Source of the DNA: Zygaena filipendulae
Taxonomy: Eukaryota; Arthropoda; Insecta; Lepidoptera; Zygaenidae
Reading direction: 5' to 3'
Assembly: GCA_907165275.2 (NCBI GenBank)
Contig: OU015649.1
Span: 7,594,001 to 7,658,000 of the forward strand
Length of the DNA stretch: 64,000 nt
In this document: positions 31,301 to 43,100 of the stretch, in pieces
Layout of the letters: each line of letters opens with the position of its first letter
Numbering within the stretch: the first letter of the stretch is position 1
The notes under the pieces: generated by a model
Seen by the model: the letters and a program-made list of their open reading frames with translations, nothing else
Database searches by the model: none
What the model was told of the DNA's origin: nothing
Made by a program: the position numbers and the translations under genes

Positions 31301-34300
31301 AGAGAATACCACAATGTTATTCTTTATTCAGTTGGTGAGTTCACAAAACATAAAATTGATGGCGAGTCCAATGTATCTAAATATTGATTTCAGTTCTGGA
31401 TCAATCATATTCCCGATGTGGTCGATATGTGTGGAGTTGACGAGTATTGTGTTATGGCCACATCGAGTGTCCTGATCGTATCCAATCAACAAGGGATCCA
31501 ATGCGATGGTGATTACAATGTTGTGTCAACTATACCTATAACTATAGGTTCCCAACCTTTTTGGACTACAATTAAATATTCCGATGGCTCTTTCTCATAT
31601 TTTGTTATTTAATAGATGCATGTCTGTTACATATAAAAGATAATTACACAAAATTCAAGATAGGTACAAATAATGATAGTTCAACCTGCGGAATTGAACA
31701 TTTTTTTGACATCAGTCACAAAGCGCACAAAAAAGTTATTTTTAATACAGTTGCTCAAAAAGTGGCGTATTGCAGGGACGTTTAGCGTTCGGGATGTGGG
31801 CTATTACATACTCGAGCTTTTTGTTTACCTTTCCCGAACTCGTGCGTTCTCTTTGCCAACTGTCAAAAATGGCGACACGCTTTGACACACTTTTTGTATT
31901 GCAAAACGTAGGTTTCGCATTACTAATACGACTAGCGCCATCTCTTGATCACAGTTGGAACTTAGTTGAGTTTGTTGTGTTTTTGATATTTTATTAAATT
32001 GCTTAATTTTTTCGCAACTGTATTAAAAATAGTTGTTCAGTACACGTGCGGAACCGTCATTGCAACTAGTTCCGACTGTCAACCCTCACCTTCGGCTGCG
32101 CCTCGGCTCGGGTAGACATTTGTCGGAACTCTTTGCAATGACAGGCTTTCCGCACTTATAATGAAATATACTATTCTGCACTGATCACGATGACTATAAG
32201 ATTGTATTAAGCCCCCTCCCATTTTTCTCTTGAGAACGCGCGGTGCGTTCTCCCTGTGGGGAATTTATGATTATTTGAAAATCGCATAGGTACCTATTAT
32301 TTAATTGAAAACTTACGTATTTGGTTTCCAGCGAACATGGTGTCGATATCCGTGTCATTCGTGGCAATCAACAGCAAGGCTATCGTGGTGGCTGCTTCTA
32401 AAGACTCATTTCTAATTTGGAAATTCTCTACACCGACGCGACCTCGTAAGAAAAATATTGATTACTATAGCTATTCCCCGCGGTTTCGTTTGCATTAATA
32501 ACGGGATCACCTCAAAAATGAAAGTATACCTAAACTATCTGTAACTACATAACGTATACCTATACCTACGCTATTAGGTGCGTACTATAACTATGTAGAT
32601 GAACCGGGGGAACAACTATGATTGAAATATGTGCCTAGGTATCTAATAAGGGAAATGGGATGAAGTTAAACGTGTTGTTTCAGGCAGTACTGAACAATTA
32701 TACCACGCGGATGGATCTCCGGTCGCGCCGGGGGACACGGGGCTGCACAGCGAGGACATATGTTGCATCGCGTGCTCCGACAGCCATCTGCTAGTTGGTC
32801 AGAGCTCAGGCGTAATAACATTGTTCTCATTAGTTAACTTCAAGAAAATCACCTCGATCAATATCAACACGAAGCCTTATAAGATGGGACTAAATTCCAA
32901 TTCTAGGTAAGCGAGATATTACGAGATACGAGCTCTTTGGATTTCAGTTTATTACTTTATTTTCATTTGAGCGACTCATAAAGATGAAGGTTCACTTTAA
33001 TTCTCCTGCGACTAAATAAAAATGAGTTACTAAGCTTACTATAAAATGTTCTCCCTGAAATGGTTATTACACTCAGGAATACTAAAGTTTCCTATCATTG
33101 AGGTCTTTTTTAACTCGTTGCGGTTCTACACGTTTACGTGGAGTTCAGCAGGCCCCACGCAGAAATAGAGTTCCTATTTGCGTCCTATTCGATTTATTGA
33201 TTACTAGCTCCGCGGTTTCACCCGCAGTAATTTTGGAGATCCTGTAAGAATTCCGGGATAAAACCCGGGGAAACGGGACAACGTGTAAGTATGCAAAATT
33301 TCATGATGATCGGTTGAGCCGTTAAGGCATGAAAGTGTAACAAACAAACAAAAGTCACTTTTACATTAATAATAATATTTAGTACTAGCTGTTCCCTGAG
33401 GTTTCACCCGCGATAAGTTGAGAGTTTCCGCGGGAATTCCGGGATAAAAAGTACCCTATGTGCTTCTCTGTACCCCTGTCTGACAACGTGCATGCAAAAT
33501 TTCATGATGATCGGTTGAACCGTTAAGGCGTGAAAGCGTAACAAACAATGTCACTTACACATTTATAATAGTAAGGATTGTTTCGGTGCGGTGTGCGGGG
33601 CTGGGGCAGTAAGCTGTTCGTGATCGACCACTCGGGCTCGCTGTACCTGCTGTCGACGGACGCGGCGAGCAACGTGGGCGCGGGGCCGGCGGCGCGGCGC
33701 GACGCGTGGGCCGCGCGCTGGGCCGCCGACAACCCGCAGCTGCTCGCCGTCGCCGAGAAGGCGCGCCTCTACGTGATGCGCGACAAGGAGCCCGAGGAGC
33801 CGCTCGCCATGCAGGGCTACTTGTGCACATTCAAAGTTATTATTTCATTTATCTACTAGCCGTTCCCCGCGGTTTCACCCGCTTTAGTTTCGGATTTCCT
33901 GCGGGAATTCCCTGTTTTTGAGTTAAGCCGTAACAAACAAACAATAATAATAATAATAATAAAAACCATTATTAACAATCTTATATGTTACATTTCGTCT
34001 TCAAAGCTATAAAGTCGGATCTTTTGCGCCTGTTATATGCTTAAAGGCAGTCGCAGTAAAATTTGGCTAAAGCCTAAAGGGTCATCTGTTTGAAAGTAAC
34101 AAATTGACTGTATAAAGTAAGTACGGTATTTCAGGATTTGGAAATAACAATGGCACTGCTGGATAACGTGAGTGACAAATGCACTCCGCAGCACGTAGTG
34201 CGCGTTGAGGTGAAGTCGCTGAGGGACACGCGGCAGTTGCTCGATAAAGTCGGTTTGAAGGAAGCTGAGAATTTCATCAAGGACAATCCACATCCCAAGC

Positions 34301-37300
34301 TTTGGTAACGTATTATTTTTCACGTGTCGGAAACTGTCATTTTTGGCGTTTTTCTATTAATTATATTTTTTTGTTCTACAATTTTACGTGTGTGATAATT
34401 CTTCACCATTGACCATCATCAAAAATTTCTAAGATTATTTGATTTTTAATAGCGGTCTGCCCTAATTTGACTCCTGTAATGGCTTTGATGTTTTCTTTTA
34501 TTGCAACGATGTTTCAGGTTGTTGCTGGCCGAATCGGCATTAAAGGATTTCGAGTCGGAATCCGCTTTGGAGACGGCGGAAGCTGCTTTCGTGAGGCGCA
34601 ACGACTACGCCGGCATCAGGTTCGTGGCGCGGCTCAAGGCGTTACACTCCAACGCTTTGAAAAAAGCGGAGGTGATGGCGTACTTTAAGGACTACGATGC
34701 CGCTGAAAAGATTTACCAAAACGAAGATAGACGGTAAGAAAATAATATAGATGGAAAATCGGAAGTACCCAAGGTGGGTTTTATACGAGGCATACTTACA
34801 GAAGTGAAACCAACGACACCCGTTTATTTATTTATTTTATGTTAACTTTTTGTGATTTTTTATAGGCGCTTATTTCACTCTGGTATGCACTCCGCATTAA
34901 CGTTTATGATGTGTATGAAATAATATTTATTTGCAATATAAAATTTTACAAATGAACAAGTTGTTATAAAAAATACCCAGTTAAATTTTGTGGGCCTATA
35001 ATATTTGAAGAGTTTCCGTAATTTCTGCAAGATCCCATCATCAGATCCTGACTTCATGATAGTGGGAACACCGGAACAACTTGGAAGTATACTCTTTCAA
35101 ACAAAAACAGAATTATCCAAATCCGTCCAGCCGCCTTCGAGTAATCGCGTAACTAACATACAAAAAAAAAAAAACAATATATAGTCTAATTGAGAACCTC
35201 CTCCTTTTTTTGGAAGTCGGTTAAAATTAGTAACAAGTAACAACCCTCAGATGGCGCTGTGTGACAATGTCCAAGCATTCCGTTGCAGCGACTTGGCGCT
35301 CGCCCTCCGGAAGCGCTTGGGCCACTGGTTCCGTGTGGTGGAGCTGCTGAAGATGTCGGCGACCACTACGGACGGCCAGGTCAAGCAGGCGTACAGCAAC
35401 ATCGGCGACTACTACATAGACAGGCAGAACTGGTGCGTTGTCAATAAACACACATCCTTACATGTTATAAAACAAAGTCCTCTGCCGCGTCTGTCTGTTT
35501 GTCTGTTCGCGATAAACTCAAAGGACAATTTCATGCGGTTTTCACCAATAGATAGAGTGGAGAGAGGAGGAGGAGGAGGTATTGCTGCGTGAATGTTATA
35601 TTTATACTGTAATTAACAAATAATTTAATTGCTATGTATCTGTGTATCAATGGATGTATAATAATATAATTAATTAAATAATCTATAATAGGCTATTTGA
35701 CTAATTTTTTTTTAGTCCGTCTTGTAGATTAATAAAAAATATTGGACACGTATTTTTTTCTTTTTTTACGTAATCAAAAAATAACAGCGATACATTGAGT
35801 TAAAATTTTGCGTGACGTCACTAACTAGTAGTTTGTATGGCGGCTTGTAGCGGTAAGTGACGTCACGAGCCCTCACCCTAAACTTTAATGCGCTTTATCT
35901 CTGTGTATTTTCATTTATTTGAAAAATAAAAAAATACGTGTGTAGTGATTTTTAATTTTCTAAATTACGGACTAATTAGAATTTTGATTTCAAAAGTTGT
36001 CAACATCCCTACTACCTATTTAATTTTTTTGAGTTGGCGGGCAGACATGCAGTCGGATATCGCGCGGATATAAGCTCCGCTGAAACTGCTGAGTCGGTGT
36101 CCATTTCGTTATCACAAAAAATTCTAGCGATTATTGTTTAATTGTTAAATTTTGTTATATAAATATTTTTATTTTTAAGTGTTTCTGTGATGCCGAATAA
36201 AGATATGTCTATGTCAAGGAAGGTTCATACGTATCTTGGAATTCCCGCGGGAAGTCCGAAATTGCCGCGGGTGAAAGCGCGGGTGATAGCTATGTTACGC
36301 TTTCAGTCCTTCACTACTCAACCGATCATCGTGAAATTTTGCATATACATTGTAAGGGGTACAGAAAAGGATATAGGGTAGGTACTTTTTGTCTCCAAAT
36401 TAACGCGAGTGAAACCGCGGGGAACATGTGAAAGTGTGGATGTTTGTAACTCGATCACGCAAAAACGGCTGAACGTATTTGGATGAAATTCGGCATGCAC
36501 GTTGTCAGGGGTACAGAGAAGGACATAGGGTACTTTTTATCCCGGAATTACCTCGGGTAAAACCGCGGGGCGCAGCTAGTATTCTTATAAATCTGCGTAG
36601 GTACGTTTTAAAGTTCACTCCTCTTTGGTCCACTCTGTATAACTATAGTACGTAACCAACTAAAAGTATGACGATGTTTGCAGGACTAACGCTCTTGAGT
36701 ATTACACTATGTCAGGCAATACGGAAGGGTTGAAGAAATGCTACATGGCATTAGAAGACAGTGAGGCGTTATGTAATTTAGTAAGCGAGTCTCCGAGGTC
36801 GTATAAGGTGATTTTTCTTCTTCTTCTTCTTCTTCAAAATCTCATTCACATTATATTATACCCACCCACATAAGGAAAAAAAAATCAGGAGACAATGTCG
36901 TATAGAATCTATACTAATATTATAAAGAGCTGTGGGTTTGTAACGTTGTAGGGGGTAATCTCTGGATCTACTAAACCGATTTAGAAAATTCTTTCACTTG
37001 TAAAAAGCTACTGTAGTCCTGAGTGACTTAGGCTAGTGTTGTATCCCGAAAATCCCGCGGGAACTCTGGAGTTTGTGTTTGCGTGGTTGTAGCGGTAATC
37101 TCTGGATCTACTGAAACCATTTAAAAAATTCTTTCACTTATATAAAGCTACAGTGATCCTGAGTGATATAGGGTACTTTTTATCCCGGAATTCCCGCGGA
37201 AACTTAGGAGTTTGTGAGTTTATAAGATTGTAATCTCTGGATCTACTGAACCGATTTTGAAAATTCTTTCACTTATTTGAAGCTACAGTGATCCCGAGTG

Positions 37301-40300
37301 ACGTCTAGGGTACTTTTTATCCAGGAACGCGGGAACTCCTAAATTACCGCGGGTGAAACCGCGGGGGACAGCTAGTGGAGTTATTAAGCTTTTGTGTAGG
37401 ATATTTACTATCGGGTGACTGCCTGCCAGAACAATTTGACTTATTTAGGTATGTAAAATTTTATTGTCACACAACAACGTACGAAAGAAATCAATGTCAT
37501 TGTGGGATTCTTTGCCATTAACTTTCGGATAGTCCTTATCCTATAAATTAAGCGAAATATAAATCTAAATGGTGTTTTGTCTCTTTCATACTATTGATAT
37601 TGGTCAATATGAAGAAAAAAAGGAAAAACCAACTTTTTGCGATGAAGGAACTGTTTTTAGGTGTCGGTCTGTATTAGTAATGGTCTAGTTGATTAAATTT
37701 TAGTTTTTAGTCTGTCTTGTACATTATTAAAAAATATTTGACAATATTTTTTGTACGTGTTAAAAAAAACGGCCATACATAGAGCTGAAATTTCGTGTGA
37801 CGTCACGCTTATGTTACACTTTATACTGAGTTAGGTATATTACGTCACGAGCCCTCACTCCTAAACTTAAGTCTTTAATGCGTTTTATCTAAGTATTTTT
37901 TCAATAGTTTGAAAAGCAAATAATACGTGTTTGTTATTTTTTTACTACCTAACTTGACGAACTAGATAGAATTTAGATTTATTTAGATTTATTTAGATAC
38001 CCCCGTCATCATGCCCATTCTATTTGACAGGATGCAATACACAAGAAAAGCGTGTTAGATGATGCGAGGGACGATATCAGTCAAACGCCCTCAATACAAG
38101 GCATAATACAACTGAAAGAGACCGGCAGGATGTTGCAGGCTGCCGCTATGGCTCATCAGGTCAGTCTTTCATAATATATCAAAAACCGTGATCAAAACGC
38201 CTAACAATAGAGATATTATTAAGAAGTTTGAAAGTTGGTGGTAATCTCTGGAACCAATGAACCGATTCCAAAAACTCTTTCATTGATAGAAAGCTACAGT
38301 ATCCCGAAATGGCGAGAATACCGAAATTCACGCGGGTGAAACCGCGGGGCGGAACAGCTATTTAATGTACGGGTGATTTACCTACGTTTTGGAATACGAG
38401 ATATAATACTTTCATCCTGTTATAAAGAGTTCCTACGGGATTCTAAACTTGACGCGCGTGAAACCGCGAGGGAACCGGCTATGTACGTAAATATATACCA
38501 TAATATGGTTTCTTGTTTCCCTATAGTTGGCTAACTACGAAGCATCTAAAAAAACGTCTCCCTTGAGGGTGAAGAAGCTTTATGTCTTGGCTGGTCATAT
38601 CTACAGCCAAAATGCAGTCGGTAATATTTATATAATTTAATAATAATAATATGTACAATCTCAGAGTGAAATGCCACTCATTCATTCAATGACTATTCAT
38701 GATAAAATCTTGACAAACCACTTGACCTATGAATCAGAAGTAAAGAAAAGAATAGTTTTTCATCCCGGAGTTACCAGGAGTATCCTGAAATTTATACGGG
38801 TAGAACCGTGAGGTGAAACAGCAAATAATATCCTTTGTAATCTGCCTATTTTTTTTGGTCTGTATTTCTCTTTAGGACATTCGTCAATAGTGCATTAAGC
38901 CAGCGGTGATTGACACGATAATAGGGATGTTGACTACTATTGAAAATCAAAATTCTAATTAGTCCGTCAGTTAGAAAATAAAAAAACAATAGACACGTAT
39001 TTTTTGCTTTTTTAAATAAATTAAAATATACAGAGATAAAGCGCATTAAAGTTTAGGATGAGGAGGTCGTGACGTCACTAACCGTAAAACCGCCATACAA
39101 ATTGTCAGAATAGTGATGTCACGCGAAATTTCAACTCAATATATCGCCGTTATTTTTTGATTACGTAAAAAAAGAAAAAATACGTGTCCAATATTTTTTA
39201 ATAATCTACAAGACGGACTAAAAAATAAAAATTAGTCAACATGCCCATTTTTTGCCACGATGCACGAAGGCTTGCATTAATTTTGTAATTAGAAATTGGG
39301 TCAATATTTCAAAACAAGGGCATTATTCATATTTCAAAAGCATAGCATTTATAAGATTTATTAAGAAATAATCATTATTTTCCAAAATATTCAACTTTTA
39401 ATTCGGTGGAACGGAACGTTACAACGAAACACCAATGAGAGCCGCGGTTCTGCTTCATACTGTTCTACCGACTATCTTCGCGCCACCGTGCACCGTTAGC
39501 AAAGAATACAGAATATATAAAGAATCTTCTCTCTTTTCATCTCCTCATACCCTGCAATACCACGCAAAAGTTTCTTGGTAAATTCAGAGGAAGGAGGAGG
39601 ATTCAAAGAGGAGGTTTGACACAATACGTAGAATTTACATGTGACAATTATTCACTGACAGCTGACAGTTACTGTCAGCTCGCTGTCAACGATACTCACA
39701 GACGCACAACAAGTGTACCTACGTGCAAGCCGGCCGTCTTTACTATAGTATTATATTATCTGTGCTTGTGGGAAAGTACTTAAATCAGTTCAATTGTATG
39801 GAGTGTCACCGGGCTGCTTGCGTGTTAGTATGACAGGTGCGTACTCGTATAATCACAGAACAGAAAATAACAGAAGGGACATCAACTCAGTTTGGTATGA
39901 AAACAGATGGAAACCAGTGTCGCCGGGTGATTTACACACACAAAACTATTCACCCCGCACAAAAAACATTCATTAGCGTAAAGAAATGTATAAAACGCTT
40001 TATGGTTATGTTTTTACTTGTCACTGTTTTCAAAATTCACAGTTTTGGAAATATTGTGGTAAATTTACGTGCTGGGATGGCAGCAAAAGAAGTTTTGGGA
40101 AAGTTGGAGCATTTGCTCTAACTTCCTTTGCAACGGTAAGGCGTCTGTCCCGCCTGTCGCTGTACAGTGTACATGTCCTCTCTAGTTAATTTATTTGTTC
40201 TGTGCTCGTAATCGTATGTAGATGGAGCAAAGAGCCGCGAAGCGCTGCGCTGCTACCGGCTGGGCGCGGCGCAGCACTGGTTGTGCGCGGCGGCGCGTGC

Positions 40301-43100
40301 GCTGGCGCAGCCCCGCGCCGACCTGGCGCTGCGGCTCGCGGCCCGCCTGCGCGCCGCCGCGCCCGACCTGCACCCGCGCCAACACCTGCAGGTGCCGCGG
40401 CCGCGCGCCAAACAGTAGATACAAATAGTAGTACCAGTGGTGGATGGTGGATTCACCAGCAGGCTGAATACGCTGGAGATTTTAGGCGCGGCGAATTCGG
40501 GGCCAAAGTTTTACTATTTATTGTGCAACTAGCTGTGCCCCGCTGTTTCAACCGCGTTAATTTCCGAGTTCTCTCGGGAATTCCGGGATAAAAAGTGTCG
40601 TTTTCTATACCCCTGACAACGTGCATGCCAAATTTCATCCAAATCCGTTAAGCCGTTTTTGCGTGATTGAGTAAACATATGCGAGGATAAGAGTTCGAAA
40701 GCGCATTTTTCATCCGACTTGCTTCAAATTTATCGTCACTGCTCAGCTCCTATGTGTCTTAGCGTTATGTTATCTAACCTATAACCTGCCGAGTATGGAC
40801 TACAATCGCACGAAGTTTGGTTAAAATCCCTTCAGTAGTTTTGACCCAAGCGTGCACATACAGTCAGACAGACAGACAAAAAATTTACTGATTGCATTTT
40901 TGGCATCAGTATCGATCACCATTCATCCTCCAATATTAATTTTCAATATATTATATTCAATGTACAGAATTGACCTCTCTACAGTTTTATTATAAGTATA
41001 GATATAGATATTAACTACCTATATCGTTTGGTTGTCTAAAAGTCTAGGAACTGACACATTATTGATGAAAAATTGCAATTAAAGATTTTCGATTAGAGTA
41101 TCGAATCGTAATAGAAGTCGGTAAGGGCGGCAAAATTTGAATAGCCTACTGGCGGCGGATGTGTAAATCCACCACTGGTTACTTCGTAAAGAAGCGCCAC
41201 TCCGTCCCCTCGCCAACTCTGTATCCAGGCGCGGTCCGAAGGGGGGTCAAATTGAAAAAGGTCAAATTGAAAAATCTCAAAAATTTGCCAAATAATAAAA
41301 GGAAATTTCTAGCTATCCCCTAACAGCGATAAATTTATAGTTTACTGACATCTAGTGGTGTTTTTATGAACTACGTACGATGGCAAATGACCTATTTTTT
41401 ATTAGTGTAGTGAGTGACCCCATCCAAAATTTCAGGCTGCGACCGCGCCTGTCTGTATCTCCCCGCCCCGGCAACGAAAGCCACTGCCGAGAGGCACATA
41501 TTAGTGGTGTAAGCCTTTACTGCTATGCATGACGGTAAAAACCATAGAAAATTTATTTCGAACTCAACTTTGCCTCTTGCTTCAAACGCACTGCGCGTTT
41601 CCGGACGGGCCGGCCACCTGTAGGAGTAAGGACATAAATCGGTCCGCTTGTTTTGAGTGTCGTAAATGTGCTTGCCGAGCGCTGCTCCCTTAGTGTCTTT
41701 AGTGATGCCTCTAGCTTACGTGTATGTTCATGACGATAGTATAAGTAGTAACTAAAGTCATTTTGAAGATACTTCTTAAAAAGTAATTAGCTATTAACTT
41801 ACAATAAAAGACAAATGAAGTAGGCAACATTTCAACGCGTAACAAAATAACAAAAGGATTCTTGATAAAAAGCGCCATTTTGGCTTTAAGTTTTAATTGT
41901 TTCTTTTAAATGTTAGTACCTAAGTGTTCAACATATTATTTACTTCCATTTTAGATAAGGTCACACGGAATTTCAACTCAAATGTATCGCCGTTTCTTTT
42001 TTAATACGTAAAAAGAAAAATATGTGTCCAATATTTTTTATTATTCTATGACTAAAAATTAAAATTTAGGCTTCATGCTCATTCTAATTTTATTTATCTG
42101 TTACCTCAGGCTTGGGCCACTATCGCAGCGCTCGCTCTACAAAATAGAGCCTACGAATTATGTTCGAAAGCTCTTATTAAGTTGGAAGCTTTAGATGTAT
42201 GTATTGAATTTCAAAAATAAGCCTTCTGCAAAAACATTAAAGTAGAGCGTAGGAAATTATAATACTTTTTTTTTTAGAAAGAAACATTCGAAAATTTGGC
42301 TATTGAAATATTCACAAGATGCAAACCTAAAGACATCAAAGGCAACAAAGTCGACTGCCCCAGTTGTCAAGTCGGAATGCCTGATTGGTGAGTAAACTGT
42401 CTTCCCTCTTAAATCTCCAAATACATATATGTAGATAGGTACCAGGTACATGTAAAAGAAATGATTTTTTACTCTACTATGGTTTTAGGCTTGCGTCTGT
42501 GTATCGTGTCGCCTAAAATATAAGTTACTAGTTGTGCCCCGCGGTTTCACCCGCGTTAATTTCAGAGTTCCCGCGGGAGTTCCGGGATAAAAAGTACCCT
42601 ATGTGTTAATCTAATGTATAAGCTATATTATTGTAAAGTTTCATTTAAATCCATCCAGTAGTTTTTGCGTGAAATAGTAACAAACATCCATCCATACATT
42701 CTTGCAAACTTTCGCGTTTATAATATTAGTAGGAGTAGGATTTACTTCGAAATCGGTTCACGAAAGATGTTACGATAAAATTAAGGTATAGCGTAAATGA
42801 ACGCGACAGTTTTCCCTACACATATACGGAATCTATCTTTCTTTAGGCAGTAGATATTATTTTTATGACGGGTGGCGCCAGTTTCGCCCTGTCAGGGTAA
42901 AACAAGAAGTACATTTTCTTCTATGAAACTACAGGGCTGCGTCGTGTCCCGGGTGCGGGGCGCAGTTCCCGGGCTGCGCGGCGTCGGGGCGCGCGCTGCT
43001 GGGCCCCGCGGCGTGGAGCTGCGCCCCGTGCGGCGCGCGAGCGCTGCCCCACGACCTGGTGCTGCGCCACTCCTGCCCCATGTGCCACGCGCCGCTCTAG
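25370..43100 (+). CDS. WDR35: WD repeat protein 35 / IFT121 (Drosophila Oseg4 orthologue)
   Basis: Core IFT-A subunit needed for retrograde transport in cilia and entry of membrane proteins; in insects expected in ciliated sensory neurons. Exons: 25370-25393, 25536-25647, 25733-25872, 26125-26227, 27296-27456, 28012-28165, 28254-28384, 30875-31078, 31394-31508, 32332-32445, 32684-32906, 33610-33835, 34135-34304, 34518-34733, 35289-35432, 36684-36807, 38031-38159, 38527-38620, 40222-40391, 42110-42196, 42278-42387, 42935-43100. Total 3117 nt, 1038 residues plus stop, all phases consistent. Order: two WD40 propellers, alpha-solenoid, C-terminal cysteine-rich domain. Human WDR35 is about 1180 residues; about 50 residues expected between exons 16 and 17 were not found, and a shorter stretch before exon 19 is also missing. 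Identity is certain, completeness is not. Confidence 0.93.
26244..26740 (+). repeat. GCGGTTTCACCCGCG-family copy split by TGACGTCA-MITE copy B (26285-26583)
   Basis: CTAGCTGTGCCCTGCGGTTT up to 26284, then a MITE (GGGCATGTTGAC to GTCAACATCCCC), then the retroelement resumes with CCCGCAGGAACTCCAAAGTA. The MITE therefore inserted into the older repeat. Its interior carries both GTGACGTCAC palindromes. Lies in WDR35 intron 4. Confidence 0.85.
28661..29545 (+). repeat. Tandem array of the GCGGTTTCACCCGCG-family core
   Basis: Six variants of the block (GGAATTCCGGGATAAAAAGT, CCTATRTCACTCNGGATCAC, AATCGGTTCAGTAGATCCAG) follow one another every 100-170 bp in WDR35 intron 7, with full CGCGGTTTCACCCGCGGTAA ends only at about 28675 and, degenerate, at about 29345. 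Confidence 0.85.
29855..30045 (+). repeat. GCGGTTTCACCCGCG-family copy
   Basis: CTAGCTTTTCCCCGCGGTTT, ACCCGCGGTAACGCCGAGCT, then ATTCGGTTCCGTAGTTTTTA and an AATAATAAAAT-type tail. WDR35 intron 7. Confidence 0.75.
30118..30441 (-). mobile_element. TGACGTCA-MITE, copy C
   Basis: Reverse-orientation copy from GGGATGTTGACAACTTTTGA to about GACTAAAAACAAAATTAGCC. Interior GTGACGTCACTTACCGC and GTGACGTCACGCGAAATTTC present. WDR35 intron 7. Confidence 0.85.
30875..33835 (+). CDS. WDR35: WDR35 second beta-propeller (exons 8-12)
   Basis: Exon 8: [30 protein letters not shown] chose the acceptor at 30874 rather than the AG at 30862 because it restores GE-HVRTLRV. Exon 9 ends at GATG/GTGATT so that exon 10 ([27 protein letters not shown]) aligns with vertebrate IAASKEAFYTW. 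Exon 11: [20 protein letters not shown]. Exon 12 starts at 33610 (CAG/TAAGCTG): [16 protein letters not shown], then [38 protein letters not shown]. Exon 12 is extremely GC-rich compared with exons 1-10. Confidence 0.88.
32047..32157. repeat. Foldback MITE with GTGCGGAA ends
   Basis: GTGCGGAACCGTCATTGCAA at 32047 is inverted as TTTGCAATGACAGGCTTTCCGCAC ending at 32157, with inner GTTCCGAC / GTCGGAAC also inverted. The 111-bp unit can form almost one hairpin. WDR35 intron 9. Confidence 0.8.
33207..33575 (+). repeat. Two GCGGTTTCACCCGCG-family copies ending at WDR35 exon 12
   Basis: Copies at about 33207-33370 and 33385-33575, both with AAAATTTCATGATGATCGGT. The second tail (TTTATAATAGTAAGGAT) ends about 35 bp before the exon 12 acceptor. 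Confidence 0.8.
33856..33950 (+). repeat. GCGGTTTCACCCGCG-family fragment
   Basis: CTAGCCGTTCCCCGCGGTTT then GGATTTCCTGCGGGAATTCC, ending in an AATAATAAT tail, 20 bp after WDR35 exon 12. Confidence 0.75.
34135..42196 (+). CDS. WDR35: WDR35 alpha-solenoid (exons 13-20)
   Basis: Exon 13: [20 protein letters not shown] and [11 protein letters not shown]. Exon 14: [31 protein letters not shown]. Exon 15: [31 protein letters not shown]. Exon 16: [20 protein letters not shown]. Exon 17: [20 protein letters not shown]. Exon 18: [20 protein letters not shown]. Exon 19: [20 protein letters not shown]. Exon 20: [20 protein letters not shown]. These are the TPR-like helical pairs of IFT-A subunits. Exon 16 joins exon 17 in phase 0, but the vertebrate segment resembling LLPEIAQMFVRVGMCEQAV through NQWNKAVELAK has no counterpart in 36808-38030. 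Confidence 0.85.
34900..35228 (-). repeat. ACCGACTTCC-element (reverse)
   Basis: On the minus strand: AACCGACTTCC then GGAGGAGGTTCTCAATT, CGGATTTGGATAATTC, AAGTCAGGATCTGATGATGG, as in the larger copies at 43878 and 58290. WDR35 intron 14, ending about 60 bp before the exon 15 acceptor. Confidence 0.75.
35691..36010 (+). mobile_element. TGACGTCA-MITE, copy D
   Basis: From GGCTATTTGACTA to GTTGTCAACATCCCT; interior GTGACGTCACTAACTAGTAG and AAGTGACGTCACGAGCCCTC. WDR35 intron 15. Confidence 0.83.
36234..36580 (-). repeat. GCGGTTTCACCCGCG-family copies (reverse)
   Basis: Overlapping modules with GGAATTCCCGCGGGAAGTCC (36238), GTGAAACCGCGGGGAACATG (about 36409) and GTAAAACCGCGGGGCGCAGC (about 36557). 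WDR35 intron 15. Confidence 0.75.
36908..37376 (-). repeat. Tandem array of the GCGGTTTCACCCGCG-family core (reverse)
   Basis: The block TAATCTCTGGATCTACT.AA followed by TTCTTTCACTTAT.AAGCTAC occurs three times (about 36955, 37095, 37233), each about 140 bp apart, ending with GTGAAACCGCGGGGGACAGC near 37370. WDR35 intron 16. Confidence 0.85.
37690..38005 (+). mobile_element. TGACGTCA-MITE, copy E (degenerate)
   Basis: Recognisable by TTTTTAGTCTGTCTTGTACA, GTGTGACGTCACGC, TTACGTCACGAGCCCTCACT and AATGCGTTTTATCTAAGTAT; ends are decayed. Lies directly before WDR35 exon 17. Confidence 0.7.
38225..38485 (-). repeat. GCGGTTTCACCCGCG-family fragments (reverse)
   Basis: Ends GTGAAACCGCGGGGCGGAAC (about 38337) and GTGAAACCGCGAGGGAACCG (about 38458), with CTCTGGAACCAATGAACCGA upstream. 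WDR35 intron 17. Confidence 0.65.
38924..39246 (-). mobile_element. TGACGTCA-MITE, copy F (best preserved)
   Basis: 323 bp from GGGATGTTGACTACTATTGA to ATTAGTCAACATGCCC; both ends and the interior are intact, and GTGACGTCACTAACCG is present (the second site reads GTGATGTCAC). WDR35 intron 18. Confidence 0.88.
40529..40680 (+). repeat. GCGGTTTCACCCGCG-family copy
   Basis: CTAGCTGTGCCCCGCTGTTT, CGGGAATTCCGGGATAAAAA, CTGACAACGTGCATGCCAAA and TTTTTGCGTGATTGAGTAAA. WDR35 intron 19. Confidence 0.8.
41955..42083 (-). mobile_element. TGACGTCA-MITE, copy G (fragment)
   Basis: Retains CACACGGAATTTCAACTCAA, GTATCGCCG and GTGTCCAATATTTTTTATTA, then a degenerate end; the TGACGTCA sites are lost. Ends about 25 bp before the WDR35 exon 20 acceptor. 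Confidence 0.65.
42278..43100 (+). CDS. WDR35: WDR35 C-terminal cysteine-rich domain (exons 21-22)
   Basis: Exon 21: [20 protein letters not shown] then CPSC. Exon 22: [34 protein letters not shown] and a TAG stop at 43098-43100. Paired CxxC and CxxCH motifs fit a zinc-binding terminal domain like vertebrate CSVCKHG and CPLCHSP. Exon 22 is very GC-rich, so several long open frames in other frames overlap it and are not genes. Confidence 0.9.
42530..42735 (+). repeat. GCGGTTTCACCCGCG-family copy, near full length
   Basis: CTAGTTGTGCCCCGCGGTTT through GGGAGTTCCGGGATAAAAAG to TTATAATATTAGTAGGAG. WDR35 intron 21. Confidence 0.82.

Noticed and set aside
31770..31997. 75-residue frame [10 protein letters not shown] in WDR35 intron 9
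   Set aside because: No recognisable domain, no splice evidence, and repeat-like surroundings.
33578..33859. WDR35 exon 12 starting at [10 protein letters not shown]
   Set aside because: Phase does not join exon 11; the CAG at 33607-33609 restores SNSSKLFVID as in vertebrates.
40202..40591. 129-residue GC-rich open frame
   Set aside because: Out of frame with WDR35 exon 19 and running into a retroelement; the frame with [14 protein letters not shown] is the conserved one.
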